64,000 bases of DNA from Lineus longissimus (Eukaryota > Nemertea > Pilidiophora > Heteronemertea > Lineidae): positions 21,826,599 to 21,890,598 of the forward strand of contig NC_088309.1 of the NCBI RefSeq assembly GCF_910592395.1, in the 5' to 3' direction. The notes beneath the pieces are model-generated. The model ran no database searches, was not told where the DNA came from, and worked only from the letters and a program-made list of their open reading frames with translations. Positions 37,601 to 47,211 of this stretch are shown here, in pieces. A program made the position numbers and the translations under genes. Each line of letters begins with the position of its first letter. Positions within the stretch are counted from its first letter, which is position 1.

Positions 37601-40600
37601 TATTTCGTTCTCGTTTCTTACGCCCAATGAGTTGTCTTTCAACAACAGTAGTCGATCCACTGCTTAATCAATAGGCAGTAAAATTTCACGCCGTAATGTA
37701 ATTAACCAATAGTTTAGGAATAATCGTGATTTATTGTGACCTTTGTTACTGCATCCTCTTTATTCTTGGATGTATATCAGTAAACGTCACAAGGTGAAGC
37801 TGCAACGTATCAAGGTTAGGAAAAAAGTCATCACGTTTTCTCTGTGTACATTTGCTCGGTTGATACCGCCCGTTAATTGCCATGCCGTGTAATTTATGAA
37901 GTTTCTTTAAACATAGACGTTATATGGTTTAAACCATGGACCCAGCCACCCAAGATAAGCTTTTTCTCGAGCATTTTGTTACAGTAAATTATCCATATTC
38001 TTTGTATGGTTATACTGTAACACCAGGAAAAGAACAAAATGTGTAACTCCAGATTCACACAGAGACTATGCAAGCAAAATGATACCCCTTTCAGCTCTAA
38101 ACTATCAGTTTAATATGGCGTAAACTGTTGCGCCTTTGAAAAACCTTTTAGATGTAGGTTTTTTCAGCCAACACCAGAGGTTTTTCAAGAAACTGAAAAA
38201 TATTTTGAGAGGTCTTGGCACAAATTCAAAAGCATATTTATAGGGGTCAGTGATTTCTCTGGAAAAAAAACTCTAGATGGTGCATATTGAATGTGTTGGC
38301 GGAAAACCCTAAAAGCCTTTCAACATTACAAAAAACCCTGTATTTATCAAACATGAAGTCAGCTGGGCATCGTCTCCCAGCTTTTGATTTTTAAACTGAC
38401 AGCATGCATAAAAAAGACTTGATTAATGATTAATTTTTAACAATGCCTCCCACCTTGTACTCATGGCCACAACCACCAGCTCATTATACTCGAGTGACCT
38501 TATTCATCATGTATTGTTTTTCACTTCAGCAAAGAACTCGTCAAAGTATTAACCCGCTTTGATAGTACGGTGAAAACTTAAAAGAACTGGGCAATCAATG
38601 TGAAATTTGTACAAATTAAAGCATTTACAACACCATCTTTGCTCTCCTTATACTTATCAAAAAGGTCAGATCAAGAACTGGTAAAGTAAGCTAAAATGAG
38701 TTCTCAGAACCGTGTCGCTCCCTTGCAGTATCAGCGGAGAATATATACGGTAATGCGTAACGCGAAGCCAAAAACGGAAAGGTTCGTTTGAAGTTTTAGT
38801 TGAAGCAACACATAAAAGTACAAGTGACGTCATGGTGTGAATGTCAATTGTACCTTTCCTTTTTTTTTTGTTTATTTCTCTGTTATTTTTCATAGCTCTG
38901 CTACAAAGTAGCCTGCGTGTCATTTTGAAACGATACCGTTGGTCACTCGCTGAATTGAAATCATCTTCTTTGAGCTTCAAAGTTTTTTAGCCAATAATGC
39001 TCGAAAAAGCCATGTCATGAACACGTTTTGCTGATATAGCCTGTGTGTTTTTCTCTTGATACATTTGACAGCCGGCGGGTGAAAACACTTTGCTGTTTTT
39101 ACTGTATGTTCAGGACGAGTGTTAAAACAATTAGTGCAAGTGATAAGAGGACAAATGAAGAAGATACAGGTGCATCAATCACAGCGGTAGCCAAGAGCGC
39201 GGCAACCTCCCCACATCACTTCCAATCTTGTTTGGTGTGACTGCTTTGATCGGTGGGAATGTCTTCCCTGCCCGGGTCTCTCGCACCATATACGTTACAA
39301 TGAAGTACGAGAAGAGACTAATATGGCGCACATAATCATGACTAGATATACTTTACCGCTAATACAATAGAGGTTCACATTTGTCATAATTGCATTACAA
39401 TATAGTCTAGATGTTCTCATTTCTCATAATATTGGCCTTTGCATTGCCCTTTGGATACTTCCCGTATTGTAAAACCACGAGTGACTTGTTGTTGTTTTTG
39501 TGCTTTCTCTGGTAGGAAATTTCAAATACAATTAGACCACTGAAAGAAGATGCCATTATTCTCGTCACCGCCCTGATCTTGGACCTTTCATCAACCTTAT
39601 CATCTTCTTGTGCGGTCAATGGATCAGGCATGACTTACGTGCAAGACACAACCCTGATCATTGACGGAGGTTGATAAGTATCTCATCATGCAAGGTTTTT
39701 ACTCAATATTTGACGTTGCAGCACTTATTTTTAGTTTCGCGTACATATAAGAGCCGTTTACACGGGACCAAACCTAACCCGACCATACCAGACCAGCGCT
39801 CACATCGTTCATCGCGTCATGATCACGTTAGAGTCTCGTAATGACGGAAGTATATGACCAGACCAGATCACATTCATTTACACGCCGTCTAAACCGACCC
39901 GGATCGATCGGTTTGGTCCCGTGTAAACAGCCCTATTAAATAGTTAGGAAGCAACCAATTTCATAAATAAAGTTTTGCCGTCAGGCCCTGCATAAAATTA
40001 AATACTCCGTATTGATCGGTTCACTTCTGAAGACTGCCGGCCAAAGAAGCGGATTGAGGCGCGATGGGGTGACAAAAACGACCAACAAATTTCAAATATA
40101 ATATTGTTTTAGTAAAAGTGTTGAATGTATGTTGCTTGTAAACGGTATCTTTGCCAACCGCGTTGATCACTTTTTTCCCAGCAAAATCTCCTCCGCAGCT
40201 AGTTATCACAACAATAACAGAGTTAATTCATCCTTGTTTACAGTATCAAAACACTCGCAAAATGAGACTGTAACAGAAACAGGTCTTTCTCCGATGGGTT
40301 TTAGTTAAATTGCCGTGATTTACGCAGTGGGTAATTGAAAATTGCAACCGATACTCGGGCTTGCTTCGAAGGCAGATGGTAACATGCGTCTTAGGAGACA
40401 AGTTTGTCTTTTCATCGCCAGTTGGAAAATTTTCAGGTCGGATTTCCAAAATAGAACGTCAAAATTAGAGACATAGGCGGTGTGCCCCCTGGGCAATCGT
40501 CTGGCGATGATACCACCCATCATAAGGTAGTATGTACCTTCATTGGCGAGCAATGCTTCGCTGGCCAGCAATACTGTAGGCCTCATGATATTTTACTGTT

Positions 40601-41569
40601 TTGGTTGCTGTTCAGAACTGGCTGGGGAATAGAACTCGACACCCCATGGGAATGGAAACAAACTGGTAACGAGTCAAACAACATGCTGATGATGCTGATG
40701 ATGCTGATGATGATGACGATGATGAAAATCATGACGACTATGATGACGTATTGTGGGATCATTTTAACACACTAGATTTTACACTCCCACAAAATCTTTG
40801 TCGATACAATCAGCATGCAGTATTTTGAGTAAGACGTCACGCAATATCACTTCACACTCTTACCTTCCTGCCTTTGTCACAATCATTTCGGTGCCAAGTT
40901 CATGAAATTCGTCCCAGAGTGCCTTCATTTCAAGTTGTGCTGTTACGTTCATCAGTTTGGGATGAAGGGGCTTCCTCTGCTTCGTTTCGCCCTCGCCAAG
41001 ATGGCTGTTTATGGCTGAACCCGGAGAACCCCGGCCATTTTTGTTACATCCGTCATCTGCTTGTTGACATACAGTGTCAATGTTGTTAACGTATCCATGG
41101 TCACCACCAAATGACTCGAAGACATTCCTTACATTAGCCATAAGACCAACCGCTAGAAAATAAAAGAATTTGGTTAAACTTGAAATAAAGGCATGTGTTT
41201 TAAAATTGTGAAATGTCATATCACCCCCCATTATGCCATAACGCCCGGGTAAGCGGTTGTTGGTGTGTTTTTCCATTATGCCATAACGCCCGGGTAAACG
41301 GTTGTTGGTGTGTTTTTCCCCATCATTCTAATGGGGTTATATAAACATGGGTGAACCCGCGCCTTCGTCTCTCTCAGCCGCATGTCAGTGGTGGGGGTCT
41401 GGGTGAACTCACCTTCGTCTCTCTTCGCCGCATCCCACTCGAAGCAGCAGTCAGTGGTGGGGGTCTGGGTGAACTCGCCGAGGACGGACGGGTCTGGACA
41501 AGGGCCAGATGTCATTAGTGAATCTATACTAAAGGCATTGGCTCGGCTAGAAAGGGCAGTTATATCCAT
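34644..41569 (-). CDS. Tbx1: T-box transcription factor Tbx1/10
   Basis: Nuclear transcription factor of the Tbx1/10 class, which patterns pharyngeal and mesodermal tissue in chordates. Minus-strand exons: 41569-41413, 41152-40864, 37572-37299, 37008-36850, 35423-35240 and 34951-34644. Borders are GT/AG, phases agree, 456 aa. An N-terminal EH1 (Groucho-binding) motif FSIDSLM lies at 13-19 within [14 protein letters not shown]. The T-box spans about 120-310, with [84 protein letters not shown]-like [12 protein letters not shown] and [20 protein letters not shown]. These match Tbx1 better than Tbx2/3, Tbx4/5, Tbx15/18 or Tbx20. The tail is rich in Tyr, Pro and Thr. Intron 2 is 3.3 kb. The exon-1 donor is unusual (see findings). 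Confidence 0.95.
39750..39934. mobile_element. MITE with about 24-bp inverted ends, 185 bp
   Basis: The left end AGAGCCGTTTACACGGGACC and the right end GGTCCCGTGTAAACAGCCCT are near-perfect inverted complements, continuing into AAAC/GTTT. The interior is short, non-coding, and repeats GACCAGACC/CCGACC words. The target-site duplication is unclear. Its ends differ from those of the CAGTGGAACC family. Confidence 0.85.
40684..40735. repeat. GATGATGCT/GATGATGAC microsatellite
   Basis: Imperfect trinucleotide tract of TGCTGATGA and GATGACGATGATG units in Tbx1/10 intron 2. Confidence 0.9.
41228..41318. repeat. 45-bp tandem duplication in Tbx1/10 intron 1
   Basis: Two copies of a 45-bp unit starting CCATTATGCCATAACGCCCG, differing at about one base (AAGCGG versus AAACGG). 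It lies between exons 1 and 2. Confidence 0.95.
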
Positions 41570-43270
41570 CAGGAAGAAGTGTTACGTCTATAGAGACCTG
41601 AAGTAGAATTTATATATATTTGTTTTTGGGACACGTTTCAAAGATTGATTGTGATATTGTGATATTTTGTTATTTTATGGTTTTATGACTGCCTAAACTC
41701 AGACACTTGTCTATTAAAGTCACCAAAGCAATTAGTTTTTGCTTTCTTCTTTTCTTCTTACAAAGGAGGGCAAGAAGAGGAAATCAGTGTAATGTTTATT
41801 TTGAGACGTTTTGGTTGACATCAAAGGCCAGCAAATCAAGACGAAATCTGAGAATGATCATTTTCAGGTTGGACTATTTATATTCAACGTGTTTATTACA
41901 TGAATCAGCTTTCCCTTTACACCCATGGATGTTATTGTATGTAATTGCTGTAGGCATGTTATAAGGCGAATCCAGGAGGCTGGACATGGTGGATGCCCCC
42001 AAAACAGACTTTAGATAAGTACCCGTACATCGATCAACAGACCAATGCGGTTGATGAACAATATTTTTTGGTTGATCTACTGACATTCGCCTTGAGTGCA
42101 TTTTCAAGTTTCCGTCAATCGTCCGTCATGTTTCATCTCCTATTATACGTCCTCTGACGTGACGTCACTTTAGACGGGACGACGGATTCGCGTATGGTAC
42201 TATATGTACATGTATAAAATAAGCTGGATTTTCGTCTCGAAACGGCATCTGAATCTTTGCCTTGGACAATTTCGTATGATAGCTCGGTCCTTACACAAGC
42301 TTTAATTCACTTACCGTACAATCCACGATCTTGCTTGCAGGAACCAAAGTAATTAAGTGGAACCCCCGGAATATTATGCTGAAATCAACTCTTCTCCAAA
42401 ACAGATGCCGATAAATCCAACAGAAAGGTTACATCAAATCGTGACAAATTTCGCTTGAAGTGTCGGACAGTCCACTCCTAATCAAAGATTTTACAGGTTA
42501 GTTGTGAAACAGAGATTTTCTCTCTCCTTTTACGCCGCTCACTAATTGGGGGCCAATCAATCAAGCCAGTTCGACAGCCTTGGTGTTACTGTATCCGCCA
42601 ACCAGTGTCGGCGTTCAAAGGTTAGCGGGTTATCCGGAGGCGGGATCTTTTCCTTGGATAAACTTTACTGAGGAGCTGTCAGCGCGGAGGCACGGCTGTC
42701 CCGTCTGAGCTACACCAACCTGCCTAGGTTGAGAAACACCATTCCGTCACGGTCAAGGGAAAGCGATAATTGCCGCTGTATATCCAGGATATCGGCATCA
42801 AAAGTATTTACACAAAGATTATTAATTTCTTTCTCGCTTGCATACTCAAATCCAAGGAAAATGAGTTTATAGATTCTCTGTAGAGACTATATTCGCCACC
42901 AAGTAGCATAAACATATGTGTGATAAGGTAGAAAATGATATTCTGAAATCATAGCCATCATCACGTATTAAAAAAAAATACTGATATATAAAACGGAGTT
43001 ACACCGATCAGTGAACGCTACTCAAGTCGTTAGTGAAGAGAATGCAACTGTCCCGACAGTCAGGACGTCATCGTGACGTACGAATTGAGGAATTGTCGCC
43101 ACGTCCACAACAATGAATTCCCTTTGACGTCATTGCGCGCCGGCAAAATCTGAAAAGTAAACGCGATGGACATCATTTTCAGGACTTTTGCAATCAAACC
43201 GGGCGCTTTTTCGTAAGAATGTAGGCTATTAATTGGAAACACCATCGTCAGTCAGTAATGCCGATTCGGT
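41570..43270. promoter_or_regulatory. Divergent Tbx1/10 - EF-hand gene regulatory interval
   Basis: 1.7 kb between two divergent start codons. Two perfect CRE palindromes (TGACGTCA) lie at 42160-42167 and 43125-43132. For the EF-hand gene, TATATAAA at 42985-42992 lies 25 bp upstream of an initiator-like TCAGT at 43008-43012, giving a predicted start near 43010 and a 5' UTR of about 260 bp. No coding exon is recognised in the interval. Confidence 0.55.
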
Positions 43271-45267
43271 ATGGGAATTAGGGCCAGCTTCCCTCTCGCA
43301 CAATCTCCTGTTGCATTCAAAAAGACTTTTGAATATGATGCGTCAGGTAAGGTCAAAGGCGTCGTCACAACGTCAAAAGCCAACATCATTACATGTTAAC
43401 CGTGTTAAAAACAACCCAGCGCAGGCCAAGGTGCATTACTGCCAATAGGCCTAAAACATTGCAAAATGTCTGAAAAATGAAGGGTGAAGGAAGGGAGGGC
43501 GACCCACAGGGGACGGAAAAGTTACATTCCCGATGTCATCTATCTCAGTCATGATCTCGGCTAATATTCTCGCAAGCGCATATCATGATTGTATTGATAA
43601 GGTGAAAGGAGTGTTACTGTTTGAACTGAAATCGTTGACCGTTGTCGGGCGATTCAAAATGCGCTGCCTTATTTTTCATCCGCAGTTTCTCAGTATAGTT
43701 TCTATTGAATCTCACGACCGGAATATGTAGAGATGAACTTTAACTGTAGGAGAATATAGCGGTTATTTTACATGGGGCCCCCTGTGCACCCATGGCCATT
43801 CAATGACAATTGACATGGCCGGATATGGGACTACAGCAGCTGCTCCAGGCCTGTGTCTGCGAGTGCGAATGCTGTCCGGTACCGATCTCATATTCATAAT
43901 AAAATGACTCATTTTTACGACTCCTTTTTCCAGGGTTACAAACGACTCGGCAGAAGAAAGAAGGGAGGAATGATTTTGAGGTTGCTACATCACGTCTTTT
44001 TCACCATATCGAAAAAGACCGAATAAAGCTGCAAGAGGCGAAACATAAATTCAGAGGTAAGAGATAGGTAGCACCGGGAGGCAGTCGTGGCCAGCCTTCT
44101 GGCATTTCGAAGATTGAAAACTCCGAAAAATCAACACGGGCAGATCTCTTCGATCAGTCTTGGACAGCCATGCAATGATCTCATCAGAGGAGCAGGACAC
44201 TCCGACTACAAAGCGAACGGAGACGAAAACCTCCAGTCCAAGGGCGTCATCGGGAGTTTAGCCCGACGCATAATATATACACTATTTACAGTTAAATACA
44301 AATTTGGAAGAGATTTCTTGTTTGGATTAATCCCGAACGGAGATGATCATGACATGATATGATTGTTCCATCATCACTGTTTCTTTAATATCGTCGCTTC
44401 GCATTTCTTACACTCACAGAATTCAAAGCTGAGGACATGAAGAGAAGCTTCCCAAATTGGAAAGCTAATCAGCTAATAGAATTTAAGTCGCAGTTCCTGA
44501 TGTTTGATCTCAACCAAGACGGGCTTATCGACTTCGAGGAACTGTAAGTTGATCGAGAGTACGATTCCGATTACGGTTGTAGAGATACAGTCAGTCGAGT
44601 CATGTGATGTCGTAGGCCTACTGAGAACTGACGTAGATGTTTCCGAGGCCGGCCGGCCGCGGCACGGTGATTTGACACATAGGCATTTAAATCGCATTCG
44701 TCAATAATTACTTGTTAGCAGCCGTGTTCTCAGGTCGCAGCAACCCGCAGAGGAGAGATCCCTTACCTTCTTCAGTGCAAACCTCAAAATTCATGACGTG
44801 CCGTGACGGTAGAGACATAATAGTATGTTTACATGTTATTCCCCTTTCTTGACAGGAATGAAGTTCTAATCGACCTGGGAGATGAATCCTCTGATGAAGA
44901 GAGGCGAGACTACTTCAATAATTACGATGAAGATGGTTCAGGCCGAATCGACTTTGAGGAGTTTCTTCAAGTAAGTCGGACTAAGTATTTGCTGATCACT
45001 CCTGTTTAATGTCAGATTTTGGCCTTTCTGCGCCCACACCCATACATATAATTGTTTACTCCAATACATCTGCCCATTGTTTTTTCTAATACATGTGCCT
45101 TGTAATGTAATATAAGTTGCCCCCTTTTTTTTTTCAAGTTGCTCTATCGCGTCCAATTCGACGATTGTGATTCGTTGACGTCTAATATCTACAAGAAGTC
45201 TGGAGAGGAAAGTCGACGAATAAAGAGGCTCAGTATTGTTGATCAGATGCATCACGGGGTCTTCTAA
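43271..45267 (+). CDS. EF-hand calcium-binding protein, family not recognised
   Basis: Exons: 43271-43346, 43934-44056, 44420-44543, 44856-44970 and 45139-45267; GT/AG, all phases agree, 188 aa. Residues 1-65 are a charged N-terminal extension (FEYDASG, then NDFEVATSRLFHHIEKDR, LQEAKHKFRG). A paired EF-hand follows. Loop 1 at 96-107 is DLNQDGLIDFEE and loop 2 at 132-143 is DEDGSGRIDFEE. Both keep the acidic residues at positions 1, 3, 9 and 12 and the Gly at 6, so both should bind calcium. The C-terminal 43 residues are basic (KSGEESRRIKRLSIVDQMHH) and end GVF. No signal peptide or membrane helix. It does not match calmodulin, troponin C, AIF1 or swiprosin closely. It could be a soluble sensor; function unknown. 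Confidence 0.85.
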
Positions 45268-45488
45268 GCCCGAAATCTTGTCAGAAATAAGACTATTGGG
45301 GTATCGGTGCATAGTGAAGTTATCGCGTCATTATTGGTGGAAATTAGTCTGCCGAACAGTGTCAATCGTTTTGTGCTATAAGTTGTATTCGTGAATGTTC
45401 TTAATTTTGAGCGTTTTCGCCGATCATCGCTCTTTCTCATACAAATAATGTAATATAACTTTTTGTGATAGCTGCATGTAAATTTGTG

Positions 45489-45494
45489 AATAAA
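45489..45494 (+). terminator. Polyadenylation signal of the EF-hand gene
   Basis: AATAAA 220 bp after the stop codon, followed by a GT/T-rich stretch (CTTCCTGTCCTGGAGTATG). Confidence 0.7.
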
Positions 45495-45569
45495 ATCAAT
45501 AAGATGCTGATATCTTCCTGTCCTGGAGTATGTCCCCGTACATTCAGTAAAGCGGAAATCATTGGCATG

Positions 45570-46140
45570 ACGGGGCATCTCTATTCTCCATACTTTCCCA
45601 TCCTCTTACTCATCTGACACACTTGGAACCATTGGTACAAGGAGGCGTCTCTCTTCTCCATACACTTCCCCATCCTCTTACTCATCTGACACACTTGGAA
45701 CCATTGGTACAAGGACGAAGGAGGCGTCTTTCTTCTCCATACACTTCCCCATCCTCTTACTCATCTGACACACTTGGAACCATTGGTACAAGGACGAAGG
45801 AGGCGTCTCTCTTCTCCATACACTTCCCCATCCTCTTACTCACATGACACACTTGGAACCATTGGTACAAGGAGGCGTCTCTCTTCTCCATACACTTTCC
45901 CATCCTCTTACTCACATGACACACTTGGAACCATTGGTACAGGGAGGCGCCTCTCTTCTCCATACACTTTCCCATCCTCTTACTCACATGACACACTTGG
46001 AACCATTGGTACAAGGAGGCGTCTCTCTTCTCCATACACTTCCCCATCCTCTTACTCACATGACACTTGGAACCATTGGTACAGGGAGGCGTCTCTCTTC
46101 TCCATACACTTCCCCATCCTCTTACTCTCTTCTCCATATA
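45570..46140. repeat. Minisatellite, 72-bp unit, about 8 copies
   Basis: Units share GGAACCATTGGTACA and CTTCTCCATACACTTCCCCA. Spacing is mostly 72 bp; two copies carry an extra GACGAAG (79 bp) and one lacks two bases (70 bp). As 72 is a multiple of three, long open frames appear on both strands but are repeat artefacts. It lies just past the EF-hand gene end. Confidence 0.95.
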
Positions 46141-47211
46141 TTATACATGTTTCCACCCGCTATCTCATCTAACCTCGAGTAAACCTTTGGCACAAGATTA
46201 AAGAAGGCATTCTCTCCAACCAATAGGCCTACTGTTCCATTTATTCACTGACGCTTAAACAGACTGGCACACATAGGCTATCTCTTAGTTGGACCATAGC
46301 GATCTGAAAACATTGCGGGGTCAAGATGTCTCTGACCCTGGCCTCAGCCATCTCTCGCAGGGTAAATTTCAGTTAATTCTTCTACACTCCTGACGCATTG
46401 GACGGCCTCGTCATGTCATCGATCCAATTAGGATGACATGACGCGATGGACTACCCCGGGGCCGATCCGGCTGAGTTACAGTACACTCCAGACTAGACTC
46501 AGTGCACCGGCCTAATTGTTCCTCTGTCCAAGGAGTCTATACTGATTGAGAATATGTGGGGATCTGTCAAACCTTAGAGTAACCAGGTCAAACGCTCTCA
46601 ATCTATCCATGTTATCGAGCCGATTTCTCTTGCACTGATTTTGAGACACCCAGTCAAACGTTTTCGAACATTCTCCAAGCGTCAATGGCGGTCATCATTG
46701 CCAAGTTGCCAAGTCTCACTCAACCGACTGTGACAATTTCAGCGGGTGCATGTAAATTGGACATTTGGCCCGGCGCCCGGGGGATTGATTTTCGAATTGT
46801 CTTATTTCCCGATCTGCTGAATGATGATTGGCTGAAAACTAGAATGACGTGAGAGAAAAAGTATGGAATCCCTGGTCGTGGAAAATCCCCTGGGAATGGA
46901 ATGCTCCACTCCCTTTCTTCGTATTTATTCGTAAATCACTGTTTCTCTCCAAATTCAATCACAGATGACGTTGTAATTCAGGGCAGGATAATAATCCCCA
47001 TCTAGTAAAGAGAAATAACTACCACTGTGCGACTGGTAGGTAGACTTACGGCGAGCTGCTTTCTGTTAACTTTTTTTCGTAATTTCACCACTCCACTGTA
47101 CTGTTCAATGCATGTCTAGACACCAGTCATGCCAGTACAGTAGTAGGAGGAAGCCACTGCTAGCCCCTCTATCATGTGTTGATTTTATGATTCCGTTGCT
47201 TTTTTCAGATC
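46141..47211. other. Intergenic upstream of the TIR-HEAT gene
   Basis: It contains the inverted copy of the GC-rich interspersed repeat (46669-46787). An acceptor immediately before 47209 shows that the TIR-HEAT gene has at least one upstream 5' UTR exon, which I could not locate. Confidence 0.5.
46669..46787 (-). repeat. Interspersed GC-rich repeat, inverted copy
   Basis: The complement contains TTTACATGCACCCGCTGAAA preceded by GGGCGCCGGGCCAAATGTCC, matching copy 1 at 25055-25180 closely over about 70 bp and more loosely elsewhere. Confidence 0.85.

Larger units (their letters stand above)
37573..40863. other. Tbx1/10 intron 2 (3.3 kb)
   Basis: No exon recognised. It contains an inverted-repeat MITE at 39750-39934 and a GATGATGCT-type microsatellite at 40684-40735. 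Confidence 0.6.

Noticed and set aside
41609-41620. TATA box for Tbx1/10 (TATATATAAA, minus sense)
   Set aside because: It lies only about 40-50 bp from the start codon, leaving almost no 5' UTR.
45757-46172. Long open frames on both strands
   Set aside because: They lie in the 72-bp minisatellite; the same reasoning applies.
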